The translations under genes and the position numbers were made by a program. Below the pieces are notes generated by a model. That model ran no database searches, was not told the origin of the DNA, and worked only from the letters and a program-made list of their open reading frames with translations. From Micromonospora sediminicola (GTDB lineage Bacteria > Actinomycetota > Actinomycetes > Mycobacteriales > Micromonosporaceae): a DNA stretch of 64,000 bases. This document shows, piece by piece, positions 41,506 through 50,036 of the stretch; positions within the stretch are counted from its first letter, which is position 1, and each line of letters starts with the position of its first letter. The DNA is taken from positions 2,928,501 through 2,992,500 of the forward strand of contig NZ_FLRH01000003.1 of assembly GCF_900089585.1 (NCBI RefSeq). The letters run 5' to 3'.

Positions 41506-43139
41506 CGGAACTGCTCGCACCCGGACGGCCGGGCCCCGCCGGCGAGGCCACGACCGTGATCCGCAACCCGGTGCTGCCCGGCTTCCACCCCGATCCGTCG
41601 ATCCTGCGGGTCGGCGACGACTACTATCTCGCCACGTCCACCTTCGAGTGGTATCCAGGAGTACGGCTCCACCACTCCCGGGACCTGGTGCACTGGCGCC
41701 CGCTCGGTGGTGTGCTGACCGATCGGCGCCTGCTGGACCTGACCGGATGCCCGGATTCGGGCGGGGTGTGGGCACCCTGCCTGTCTCACGTCGACGGCGA
41801 GTTCCATCTGGTGTTCACCGACGTCGACTCGTACACCGGCGGGTTCTGGGACACCCCCAACTTCGTCACCACCGCAGCGTCGATCGACGGACCCTGGTCG
41901 GACCCGGCGCCATTGCACGCCCGCGGCTTCGACCCCTCGCTGTTCCACGACCACGACGGCCGAAGTTGGCTGCTGTCCAACGCCTGTGACTGGCGCCCGG
42001 GCCGATCCTGGGCCGGCGGGATCATCGCGCAGGAGTACGACCGACGTCAGCGGGTTTTGGTCGGCGAGCCGGTCACACTCTTCGACGGCACTGCGGCCGG
42101 TTTCACGGAGGGACCGCATCTGTATCGCCGAGGGGACTGGTACTACCTCGTCACCGCGGAGGGTGGCACCGGTTGGGAGCACCAGGTGACCGTGGCCCGC
42201 TCCCGCTCGCTGACCGGCCCCTATGTCGCCGATCCGGCCGGACCGATGCTCACCTCGACCCACCGCCCGGATCTGCCCCTGCAGAAGGCCGGCCACGGCA
42301 GTCTGGTCGCCGCCCCGGACGACGAGTGGTATCTCGCCCACCTCACCGCGCGCCCGCTCGGACGCCGGGGCGCCTGTGTCCTCGGACGCGAGACCGCGCT
42401 ACAGCGCGTCGACTGGACGGTGCACGGCTGGCCGCGCGTCGAGGGGGGCATTCCGCACGAGCGGGTTCCCGGCCCCCGGCTACCGGCGCGGCCGTGGCGG
42501 GAGGCGCCGCAGACCGACGACTTCGACGACGACCGGCTCGGCCCCGCCTGGTCCACCCTGCGCCGGCCACCGTCGCCGGACTGGCTGTCGCTGACCACGC
42601 GCCCCGGTCACCTGCGGCTCGCGGGCGGCCAGTCGCCGTCGTCGCGGCACCGGGCGAGTCTGGTCGCCCGGCGGATCGACCACCCGCGCGCCACCTTCTC
42701 GGCGGTGGTCGACTTCACACCCCGGTCGTACCAGCACCTGGCCGGGGTGGTCGCCTACTACAACACCCGCAACTGGTACTACGCCCACCTCACCTACCAG
42801 GACGGCATCGGCGTGGTGGCGGACGTGCTGACCTGCCGACGTGGACGCTTGCGCCGCCTAAACCGGCCGGTGCCGGTACACGGGCCAGTCGAGTTGCACG
42901 CCGCGCTGGACGGGCCGGCACTGCGCTTCGCCCAGGGAACGCCGAGGTCGGTGCCGACCTGGTGGCCGGACGTATTCGACGCGACGATCCTCTCCGACGA
43001 GCACGCTACCGAGATCGTCGACGGAGTGCCCGAGGTGTGGGGCTTCACAGGTGCCTTCTTCGGTCTCTGGGTCCAGGACCTCACCGGCGGCGACGCGTAC
43101 GCCGACTTCGACCGAACGACGTACCGGGCGGCGCGGTAG
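41502..43139 (+). CDS. cytoplasmic GH43 beta-xylosidase/alpha-L-arabinofuranosidase
   Basis: 545 residues from ATG 41502; an upstream open frame is an extension through the permease gene. No signal peptide. The five-bladed GH43 propeller shows the catalytic triad: base Asp D31 in GFHPDPSIL, D144 in GFDPSLFHD (pKa-modulating) and acid Glu E203 in FTEGPHLY. The C-terminal 200 residues are the beta-sandwich usual in GH43 xylosidases of the XynB type (FTPRSYQHLAGVVAYYNTRNWYY). It likely removes xylose or arabinose from oligosaccharides brought in by the CUT1 system with which it is coupled. Confidence in the fold is high; xylose versus arabinose is undecided. Confidence 0.9.
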   Translation: MTELLAPGRPGPAGEATTVIRNPVLPGFHPDPSILRVGDDYYLATSTFEWYPGVRLHHSRDLVHWRPLGGVLTDRRLLDLTGCPDSGGVWAPCLSHVDGEFHLVFTDVDSYTGGFWDTPNFVTTAASIDGPWSDPAPLHARGFDPSLFHDHDGRSWLLSNACDWRPGRSWAGGIIAQEYDRRQRVLVGEPVTLFDGTAAGFTEGPHLYRRGDWYYLVTAEGGTGWEHQVTVARSRSLTGPYVADPAGPMLTSTHRPDLPLQKAGHGSLVAAPDDEWYLAHLTARPLGRRGACVLGRETALQRVDWTVHGWPRVEGGIPHERVPGPRLPARPWREAPQTDDFDDDRLGPAWSTLRRPPSPDWLSLTTRPGHLRLAGGQSPSSRHRASLVARRIDHPRATFSAVVDFTPRSYQHLAGVVAYYNTRNWYYAHLTYQDGIGVVADVLTCRRGRLRRLNRPVPVHGPVELHAALDGPALRFAQGTPRSVPTWWPDVFDATILSDEHATEIVDGVPEVWGFTGAFFGLWVQDLTGGDAYADFDRTTYRAAR

Positions 43140-43208
43140 CCCGCCGACGCCGTGGAAGCTACCCGTGAGGCCGCGCCCGTCACTCCGCCGGGTCCCGACG
43201 TGAGCAGT

Positions 43209-43251
43209 GTTTCGAAAACCCTGGCTCGAACGCCAACAGGCATCGCATCCT
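43209..43251 (+). promoter_or_regulatory. operator/promoter before the GH93-like gene
   Basis: GTTTCGAAAA (43209-43218) is followed exactly 36 bp later by CATCCT (43246-43251), with TGGCTC at the -35 place (43222-43227). The -35/-10 boxes are weak, but the operator and spacing match the other promoters of the group. Confidence 0.5.
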
Positions 43252-43392
43252 GTCGATGGAATAATTGCCGGGGCGTACCAGCCAGAACATCCTCGCGCGG
43301 GCTCCGGTCCGTCCGCCACCGGGCGGCGGACGGACCGGAGCCGGCCGGCGGCCGCAGTCCGCCGGGAGCGCGCACCACCACCAGGAGACACC

Positions 43393-45576
43393 ATGACCGC
43401 ACGACGACCAGGGTTGCCCGGCCCTACCGGCCCCGCACCCGCACGGGCACGGCCCGTCGATACCCCACCCACGAGCCCGACCCCGGAACGGCCTACCGGC
43501 GGGCACCGCCGAGAAAAGGAAAACGGATCGCGAACCGAACCGGTGGGTACCCGCGCATCCCGACTCGTCGTGGTCACCATCCTGGCCCTCACCGGTGTCG
43601 TCGCAGCGCTCACCGCACCCGGCGCCGCCCGCCCGGCCACGGCCGCGAGCGGGACACCCGTCGACAGCCAGGCCGCCCTCTATCCGCGCGCGGTACGGCT
43701 GACCAACTCCGGCACCGCGAACGGGCGGGTGATTCTCACCGTCACGCAGTTCCCGGCCGGCGGACCGGTCGCGGGTATCTACGAGAGCACCACCGATGGT
43801 CCCTTCCGCCGCGTCGGCACGGTCACCGATCCGGTGGCCCGGCAGGGCCTGTGCTGCAGCACACTGTTCGAGCTGCCGCGACCGCTCGGCGGACTGCCCG
43901 CGGGCACCCTGCTCTGGGCCGGCAGCGTCGGCCAGGACGGCGGAATCGACCGGCGCATGTCGATCCGCGTCTGGGCGAGCAACGACGTGGGCCGCACCTG
44001 GCGCTACCTGTCCACCGTCGCCCAGGCGAGCAACGCCGGCGGGCTGTGGGAGCCGGAGTTCTTCGTCGACGCGGCCGGCCGGCTCGTCGCACACCTCGCC
44101 GACGAGAGCCAGCCCGGCCGCAGCCAGGTCCTCGTGCAGTCGATCAGCACCGACGGGCTCACCTGGTCACCCCGGTCACCGATCGTGACCGGACCACAGC
44201 CGGGGCACCGCCCCGGCATGCCCGCCGTCCGCCGGATGCCCGACGGTACCTACCTGCTCGCGTACGAGGTATGCGGCTTCGGCGGCCAGTACGACTGCGC
44301 GGTGCGCTTTCGCACCTCCGCGGACGGAACGACCTGGGGCGACCCGGCCCGGCTCGACCCTCTGGTCCAGACCGCCGACGGCCGCTACCTGACCGCCACC
44401 CCGACGCTCGCCACCACCGCGACCGGCCGCGTGCTGCTCGTGGCGCAGCGGGTCCGTAACGCCGACGGCACCGAGGCCGTCCTCAACGGCCGAGCGCTGT
44501 TCGTCAACCTGGACAACGGTCGAGGCTCCTGGTACCCGGTGCCCGCTCCGGTGGCGGTGCCCGACGCGCGCCCCGGCGTCTGCCCCAACTACAGCTCCAC
44601 GCTGGTGTCATCCGCCGACGGCTCCTCGCTGTCACAGGTCAGCACCGATGACGCTGCCGACGGCACCTGTCGTGCCTACTCGGCTTCGGCGCTGCTGCCG
44701 CCGGCTTCCGCACGCCCCGGCCGCCTCGCCGGCGCCGCTGGGACCTGCGTCGACGTCGCGGGCGGCGGCACCGCCAACGGCGCCGCTGTGCAACTGTGGC
44801 AGTGCAACGACGCGCCGGTGCAGCGGTGGACCCTACGGCCCGACGGGTCGATCGGCGCTCAGGGACGCTGCCTGGACGTACCCGGGATGGCGACCGGGGC
44901 CGGCACCAGACTGCAGATCTGGGAGTGCAACGGCTCACCGGCCCAGCAGTGGCTGCGCCGCGGCGACGCACTGGTCAACCCGAACTCCGGCCGGTGTCTC
45001 GACGCACCCGGCGGCGCGACAGCCAACGGCACCCGCCTGCAACTGTGGGACTGTAACGGCCTCGCGCCACAACGCTTCCCCTTCGTCACGGCCGTCGATC
45101 ATCCGCCGCAACTGCGTGCCGGAAGCACCGTTTCCCTGCGGGTCACCACACCCGGCTTCACCGACCGCTACCTGCGCCATCGGAACTTCCTCGCGGTGAC
45201 GTCGGTGCTCGACACCGGCTCCGCCGAGCCCGACCGACGCGACGCGACGTTCCGCGTCCAGTCAGGTCTGGCAGACCCGACCTGCGTCTCCCTGGCGGCC
45301 GTCAACATCGCCGGCGCCTACCTGCGGCACCGCGACTTCCGGGTGCGGCTGGAGAGCTTCACCGACACCGCGCTGTTCCGCGCCGACGCCACGTTCTGCC
45401 CGGAGAGCGCGCCGGGCGGAGTCCGCCTCCGCTCCGTCAACCTGACCGACCGCTACCTGCGCCACTACGACGCCGCCGGATACGTCGCCGAACCCGGAGG
45501 CGGCAACGCCTTCGACAACCCCGCCCATTTCGACGACGACACCGTCTGGCAGCCGACCGGCCCACTCGCTCCCTGA
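43393..45576 (+). CDS. secreted GH93-like exo-arabinanase with CBM13 and AbfB domains
   Basis: 727 residues from ATG 43393, with AGGAGA upstream; the start gives a long basic, Pro-rich N-region before the hydrophobic signal (LVVVTILALTGVVAAL), so a GTG at 43543 is a possible alternative. Residues about 100-440 form a six-bladed propeller with sialidase-like Asp boxes (SNDVGRTWRYL, STDGLTWSPR, SADGTTWGDP), as in GH93 exo-1,5-arabinanases. A CBM13 (about 442-560) has TCVDVAGGG, GRCLDVPGM and GRCLDAPGG repeats. An AbfB/CBM42 trefoil (about 575-727) has FTDRYLRHRN, AGAYLRHRD and TDRYLRHYD. It likely attacks arabinan; a sialidase-type activity cannot be excluded. Confidence 0.8.
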   Translation: MTARRPGLPGPTGPAPARARPVDTPPTSPTPERPTGGHRREKENGSRTEPVGTRASRLVVVTILALTGVVAALTAPGAARPATAASGTPVDSQAALYPRAVRLTNSGTANGRVILTVTQFPAGGPVAGIYESTTDGPFRRVGTVTDPVARQGLCCSTLFELPRPLGGLPAGTLLWAGSVGQDGGIDRRMSIRVWASNDVGRTWRYLSTVAQASNAGGLWEPEFFVDAAGRLVAHLADESQPGRSQVLVQSISTDGLTWSPRSPIVTGPQPGHRPGMPAVRRMPDGTYLLAYEVCGFGGQYDCAVRFRTSADGTTWGDPARLDPLVQTADGRYLTATPTLATTATGRVLLVAQRVRNADGTEAVLNGRALFVNLDNGRGSWYPVPAPVAVPDARPGVCPNYSSTLVSSADGSSLSQVSTDDAADGTCRAYSASALLPPASARPGRLAGAAGTCVDVAGGGTANGAAVQLWQCNDAPVQRWTLRPDGSIGAQGRCLDVPGMATGAGTRLQIWECNGSPAQQWLRRGDALVNPNSGRCLDAPGGATANGTRLQLWDCNGLAPQRFPFVTAVDHPPQLRAGSTVSLRVTTPGFTDRYLRHRNFLAVTSVLDTGSAEPDRRDATFRVQSGLADPTCVSLAAVNIAGAYLRHRDFRVRLESFTDTALFRADATFCPESAPGGVRLRSVNLTDRYLRHYDAAGYVAEPGGGNAFDNPAHFDDDTVWQPTGPLAP

Positions 45577-45625
45577 ACCACCCGCGTGTCACCGCGACTG
45601 CCCACGTCTCACCGAGGAGGATCCA

Positions 45626-46822
45626 TTGAACTGGCAATTCCGCCCACTCGCCGCCGCCGCCGGGCTGGTGGTCACCGCGGCCACCGCGCTGCTGGCGGTC
45701 AGCGCGGCCCCGGCCAGCGCCGCCCCGTTGCTGTGCGACCAGTACGCCACCGCCCAGGTCCAGAGCGGTCGGTACATCGTGCAGAACAACCGCTGGGGTG
45801 CCAGCACCACCCAGTGCATCGACGTGTCGAACGCCGGCTTCACGGTGACCCGCGCCGACCACAACAACTCCACCAGTGGCCCGCCGGCCTCCTACCCGTC
45901 CATCTACGCCGGCTGCCACTACGGCGCCTGCACCGCCAACAGCGGCTTGCCGGCCCGGGTGACCGGGTTGACCAACCCGAGAGCCACGTTCAACATCAGC
46001 ACCCCCAACTCCGGTGAGTGGGACGCGGCCTTCGACCTGTGGTTCGACGCCAGTCCCAACCCGCCGGGACAGAACTACGGCGCCGAACTGATGATCTGGA
46101 CCAACCATCGCGGCCGCCCCCAACCCATCGGCAGCCGGATCGCCACCGTCACCATCGAGGGCGGCACCTGGGACGTGTGGTTCGGCAACATCGGCTGGAA
46201 CGTCATCTCCTACGTACGGACCACGCCGAGCAACACGTTCGCCAACTTCAGCCTGAAGTCCTTCATCAACGACTCCGTCGGCCGTGGAAAGATCAACACG
46301 AGCTGGTACATGACGAGCGTTCAGGCCGGCTTCGAGCCCTGGATCGGCGGTGCGGGCCTGGCCGTCAACCTCTTCGACTTCAACGTCAACGGCAACGCCG
46401 CAGGCGGCGGTGGTGGCGGCGGAGGCGGCACCTCCGTCATCCGCGGGGTGGCCTCCAACCGCTGCGTCGACGTGGCCGGATGGGGCAAGGCCGACGGGAC
46501 CCCGGTGCAGCTCTACGACTGCTTCCCGAACAACGGCAACCAGCAGTGGCGTCGCGTCGGAAACACGTTCGTCAGCGTCGACTCAGGAAAGTGCCTGGAC
46601 GTCTCGGGCGGGCGTACCGCCAACGGGAGCGTCGTGCAACTCTGGACGTGTCTGAACAACGGTGCCCAGCAGTGGATCGTCAGCGGTGACGGCTCGATCG
46701 TGAACCCGAACTCGGGCAAGTGCCTGGACGCCACCGAGCTCGGCACGGCCAACGGGACCCGGTTGCAGATCTGGGAGTGCGGCCGCCCGCTCGGTGGCAA
46801 CCAACAGTGGCGGCTGGGCTGA
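45626..46822 (+). CDS. secreted GH12 endoglucanase with CBM13 domain
   Basis: 398 residues from a TTG start at 45626, supported by GAGGAGG five bases upstream and by a proper signal peptide (ending PASAAP). The catalytic domain (about 36-255) is GH12: YIVQNNRWGA, the nucleophile Glu in YGAELMIW (E154) and the acid/base Glu in QAGFEPWIG (E237). A Gly-only linker joins a CBM13 (about 272-398) whose last 75 residues are nearly the same as those of the GH5 enzyme at 19784. GH12 enzymes cleave beta-1,4-glucan or xyloglucan. It lies 50 bases after the GH93-like gene and may be cotranscribed with it. Confidence 0.9.
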   Translation: MNWQFRPLAAAAGLVVTAATALLAVSAAPASAAPLLCDQYATAQVQSGRYIVQNNRWGASTTQCIDVSNAGFTVTRADHNNSTSGPPASYPSIYAGCHYGACTANSGLPARVTGLTNPRATFNISTPNSGEWDAAFDLWFDASPNPPGQNYGAELMIWTNHRGRPQPIGSRIATVTIEGGTWDVWFGNIGWNVISYVRTTPSNTFANFSLKSFINDSVGRGKINTSWYMTSVQAGFEPWIGGAGLAVNLFDFNVNGNAAGGGGGGGGGTSVIRGVASNRCVDVAGWGKADGTPVQLYDCFPNNGNQQWRRVGNTFVSVDSGKCLDVSGGRTANGSVVQLWTCLNNGAQQWIVSGDGSIVNPNSGKCLDATELGTANGTRLQIWECGRPLGGNQQWRLG

Positions 46823-46838
46823 CCGGCGTCATCTGTCG

Positions 46839-46880
46839 GAGCACCCCGGCACCGGTCGGACGGCCGGCCCCGGGGTGCTC
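46839..46880 (+). terminator. stem-loop terminator after GH12
   Basis: A perfect 11-bp stem GAGCACCCCGG / CCGGGGTGCTC with a 20-base loop lies 17 bases after the GH12 stop; it closes the polysaccharide island on this strand. Confidence 0.65.
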
Positions 46881-46977
46881 GCGGTGCCGGGCGGTCAGCA
46901 GCGTCGACATCGGCTTACCGTCGTCTCGCCGGCGGCGCCCCGCGACGATGACCGAGGACCGCACCAGGCCGACCTGA

Positions 46978-47159
46978 TCATGTAACTCCAGGTGCGCAGA
47001 CATCCCGATCGCGGCCGACCGTCGAGGCGCGCACCCGTAGCGCGCAGGGAACGCGGATGAGTTCGTGCCTCTGGGGGGGGCGCCCTGGATCGCGGCGAGC
47101 AGCAGGCGCCCGGCGACGCGACCCATCTCCAGCAGTGGCAGACGCGGCGTCGTCGGGGC
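46978..47159 (-). pseudogene. frameshifted C-terminal remnant of a LacI repressor
   Basis: Reading the minus strand from 47159: PTTPRLPLLEMGRVAGRLL continues LAAIQG, then after a run of eight C (plus strand G, 47073-47080) the frame shifts into RHELIRVPCALRVRASTVGRD and ends at 46978. This is the end of a LacI ligand domain; compare PPLTTVRQPLREMGGTAARTLL in the intact repressor at 36965. The N-terminal 270 residues are absent, and homology passes abruptly into FUSC sequence on the other strand at about 47160-47170. Confidence 0.65.
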
Positions 47160-48264
47160 GGAGCGGCGCGGGCGGGCCGCCGGCCGGGTTCGACTGCGTC
47201 AGCTGGAGGTCATCCTGGTGATCTCGGTGCAGGCCGGGCTGGCGGCCGTTCTCGCTGCCCTGCTCGCCGCTCGTCTGCTGGGTCCGGGAGCGCATGTCTT
47301 CGCCCCGGCGGCGGCGGTCGGCACGATCGCTACCGCGATCGGGCAACGGGCGCGGCGTACCTTCGAACTGCTCGCCGGTGTCGGGTTGGGCATCGCCGTC
47401 GGCGACGGGCTGCGGTTGCTGATCGGCTCAGGGCCGTGGCAGACCGGGGTGATGGTGTCCTTGGCGATCGCCGTCGCGCTGCTGCTGTCCGGCAGGGGCA
47501 GCGCGCTCGTCGGTCAGGCCGGCGGCACCGCGGTGCTGATCGCCACGCTCGCCCCGAAGGAACGCGGGCTGGAGCTGCCGCGGATCCTCGATGCCCTCGT
47601 CGGCGCGATCGTGGGCATCGTCGTGGTCACCCTGCTGCTGCCGGTCAACCCGCTGCGCATCGTGGACCGGGCCAGCGCGCCGATCTTCAACGCGCTGTCG
47701 GGACAGCTCCATGCGGTGGCACGCGCGCTGGCCGACGGTGACGCGGACGCACCGGTACGAGTGCTGGACGACCTGCGTGACCTCGACGATGATCTCGGTC
47801 GGTTGCACGAGGCGTTAGCCGGCGCCGGCGAGGTGGTCACCCTCGCGCCGATCCGCTGGCACCGCCGGCAGCAGTTCCACCGGTACGCGGACACCGCGGA
47901 GCACCTGGAGCGTCTCGTGGTGGACGCGCGCGGCGTCTCGCGCTGGTCGGCCAACGCGTGGCAGTACGGCGAGTCGATCTCCCCGTCGCTGCCCCGGGCG
48001 ATCGCCCGGCTCGCGAGCGCCGTCGATCAGTTGCGCCGGGAGAGCCGCTCCGGCGGCGATCATCGGCAGAGCAGGGAGTTGGCCCGGCAGTCCGCGGAGT
48101 TGGCGGGCGTCTCGCGGCGCGGCGGACTGCACACCTACGGCAACGGACTCGCGGCCGACCTCCGGACGGCCGCGAGTGACCTTCTGCGCGCGACCGGATG
48201 CCCACCGCCGGAGGCCAACCGAATCATCCACGGCGCTGCCGACACCGGGGGCGCGGGCACGTGA
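47065..48264 (+). CDS. FUSC-family membrane protein, right copy, 5' end rearranged
   Basis: The frame is open from a GTG at 47065, but the first 35-40 codons lie over the antisense lacI remnant and are not family-like. Homology to the left copy starts near 47170 (RLRQLEVILVISVQAGLAA). The rest is complete: VFAPAAAVGTIATAIGQRARRTFELLAGVGLG, VGQAGGTAVLIATLAP, LLLPVNPLRIVDRASAPIF and a soluble helical end (LLRATGCPPPEANRII). It is a plausible membrane exporter-like protein of about 360-399 residues, but the natural start may have been lost. The paralogue lies at 17677-18855 in opposite orientation. Confidence 0.7.
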   Translation: MPLGGAPWIAASSRRPATRPISSSGRRGVVGAERRGRAAGRVRLRQLEVILVISVQAGLAAVLAALLAARLLGPGAHVFAPAAAVGTIATAIGQRARRTFELLAGVGLGIAVGDGLRLLIGSGPWQTGVMVSLAIAVALLLSGRGSALVGQAGGTAVLIATLAPKERGLELPRILDALVGAIVGIVVVTLLLPVNPLRIVDRASAPIFNALSGQLHAVARALADGDADAPVRVLDDLRDLDDDLGRLHEALAGAGEVVTLAPIRWHRRQQFHRYADTAEHLERLVVDARGVSRWSANAWQYGESISPSLPRAIARLASAVDQLRRESRSGGDHRQSRELARQSAELAGVSRRGGLHTYGNGLAADLRTAASDLLRATGCPPPEANRIIHGAADTGGAGT

Positions 48265-48764
48265 GCCGTCCGCCGGACGACGTCCAGCCCTCGCCGGTGG
48301 GCGGCGCGGGCGGGCGCGGCCTGCTGTCGGGAGTGTGGAGCCAACGCACCTCTCCGCTGCCGACGTCCTGACAGCGAGAGGTGCCGTCAGCGAGACGGCC
48401 GGCGCCCTGCTGCACACCGTCCTGCGCCCGCTGACGCGTGTCGCGCGGATCCGAGGAGGCCGAGACCGCAGCTAGACTTGCGCGAGCTTCAGAGTCTCGC
48501 TGAGCGTCATCAGCGGTGGGGTAACGGTTTGTGTTGCCCCTCGGACACAACCCATAGGCCCACGGTGCGCGCTGAGATCCACTTCAGCGTGCACCGTTTG
48601 CGTTTGCGGGTGGTGACGATGGCACCACCCCGGGCGAGGTCGCCAGTTACCTCGTCCACGCGTTGGTCACCTCCAGGAAGGCGAGTTGCGCTTCGCCCAA
48701 CGCCTGGCCGACAACGGCATCTCCGCGCCCGTCCCGGTCGGCCGGACCGGCCACGGCGGGTTCC
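48265..48764. other. intergenic stretch with stem-loops
   Basis: About 500 bases between convergent FUSC and MFS genes with no credible protein frame. Two hairpins stand out: an imperfect one at about 48523-48552 (GGTTTGTGT / ACACAACCC) and the stronger one at 48562-48595. Confidence 0.5.
48562..48595. terminator. stem-loop terminator
   Basis: CGGTGCGCGCTGA pairs with TCAGCGTGCACCG (13 bp, one G-T pair) around an eight-base loop, followed on the plus strand by TTTGCGTTTGCG. It lies about 300 bases after the FUSC stop and 170 bases before the convergent MFS stop. Confidence 0.55.
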
Positions 48765-50036
48765 TCACTCCTCCGGCAGATCGCGCATCGTACGCAGCGG
48801 AGAGAAGACGACCCAGAGCACCCCGAGCAGGGCACCGAGGCTGGCGATCCAGAGGGCGGGGCGGACCCCGATCGTGGCGCCGAGCGCGCCGCCGATCAGC
48901 GCGCCGACGGGCCGGATGCCGTAGTTGACGGTGCGCCGGAAACCGGAGACCACGGCGAGCATCGTCTCCGGTGTGGCCGCGATCTGCACCGATCCGGCGG
49001 TGATGTCGAGGATCATGACGCCCAGGGCGGAGACGAACTCGGCAGTGAGCAGCAGCGCGAGCACCAGCGGTCGCGGTCCCCCGGCCAGTGGTACCAGGAT
49101 CAGTGGGGCCGGGAAGACGACGAGACCGAGAATCACTGCCGGGCCGATGCCGATCCGGCGACTGAGTGGGCCGGTGACGGCCGCGCCGAGGAATCCGCCG
49201 AACGAGCCGGCCCCGATGATCAGGCCCAGCAGGCCGGGGGAGACGTCGAGCTCGGTGGTCACGTACAGCACGAAGAGTGCGGCGAACATGTAGTTGAACA
49301 GGTTGAGCGTGGTGGCGCCGAGCAGGACCGCGCGTAGCACCGCGGAGCGGGCCACGTAGCGCACGCCGGCGGCCATGCCCAGGCCGGGGCCGGTTTGTGC
49401 GGGACGCTCGGTGACCTTTATCCGGGTCAGGAAGACACCCGATGTCAGGTAGGTGAGCACGTCGGCGACCAGCGCGACCGGAGCGGTGAGCACCTGCACG
49501 AGCACGCCGCCGATGCTCGGGCCGGCCACGTCGGACATGGCTCTGCTGGCGCTGATCAGACTGTTGGCGTCCACATAGTCCTGCCGCCGGACCAGGCTGG
49601 CGAACAGGCTGCTGTGGGCCACCTCGAAGAACACCGAGAGGATCCCGATCAGGAAGGCCACGACACAGAGCAGCGGCAGGTTCAGTGCGTCTGTCCACCA
49701 CAGCAGCGGCACGGCCAGCAGGAGGCCCGCCCGGCCCAGGTCGGCGACGATCATTACTTGACGACGGCGCGGGTAGCGGTCCACCCACGCGCCGGCTGGC
49801 AGTGAGAAGAGCAGGTTCGGCAGCAGCGAGGCGGCGGTCAGGTAGCCCATCTCGGCGGGTCCGGCGCCGAGCGCGAGCACGGCCAGCAGCGGCACGGCGA
49901 GCATGGTGATCTGGTCGCCGAAGAGCGAGACGGTCTGGGCGGACCAGTAGCGGCGGAAGTACGGCTGCTGGAGCAGCCTCGGGATGCGCGGCCGGCGCGG
50001 GGGTGCCGGATCTGCCCGGACCAGGGGTTCAGTCAC
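48765..50036 (-). CDS. MFS transporter (enterobactin-exporter-like)
   Basis: 423 residues from the GTG at 50036. Twelve membrane helices are visible, opening with PYFRRYWSAQTVSLFGDQITMLAVPLLAVLAL and the motif-A-type loop AGAWVDRYPRRRQVMIVADLGRA. This is the MFS_3/EntS-like group common in actinomycetes. Such transporters export siderophores or drugs. It overlaps by eight bases the ArsR-type gene upstream, a frequent regulator-exporter pair. Whether it exports the product of the NRPS genes that follow on the other strand is not shown by the sequence. Confidence 0.9.
   Translation of the reverse strand: MTEPLVRADPAPPRRPRIPRLLQQPYFRRYWSAQTVSLFGDQITMLAVPLLAVLALGAGPAEMGYLTAASLLPNLLFSLPAGAWVDRYPRRRQVMIVADLGRAGLLLAVPLLWWTDALNLPLLCVVAFLIGILSVFFEVAHSSLFASLVRRQDYVDANSLISASRAMSDVAGPSIGGVLVQVLTAPVALVADVLTYLTSGVFLTRIKVTERPAQTGPGLGMAAGVRYVARSAVLRAVLLGATTLNLFNYMFAALFVLYVTTELDVSPGLLGLIIGAGSFGGFLGAAVTGPLSRRIGIGPAVILGLVVFPAPLILVPLAGGPRPLVLALLLTAEFVSALGVMILDITAGSVQIAATPETMLAVVSGFRRTVNYGIRPVGALIGGALGATIGVRPALWIASLGALLGVLWVVFSPLRTMRDLPEE

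Noticed and set aside
21480..46822. Ricin-like repeats taken as toxin genes
   Set aside because: The QxW-type trefoils here are CBM13 carbohydrate-binding modules at the ends of glycanases and proteases. No ribosome-inactivating A-chain is present.
48265..48764. A riboswitch in the hairpin-rich gap
   Set aside because: Both downstream genes converge on this gap, so there is no gene for a riboswitch to control; the hairpins fit terminators better.
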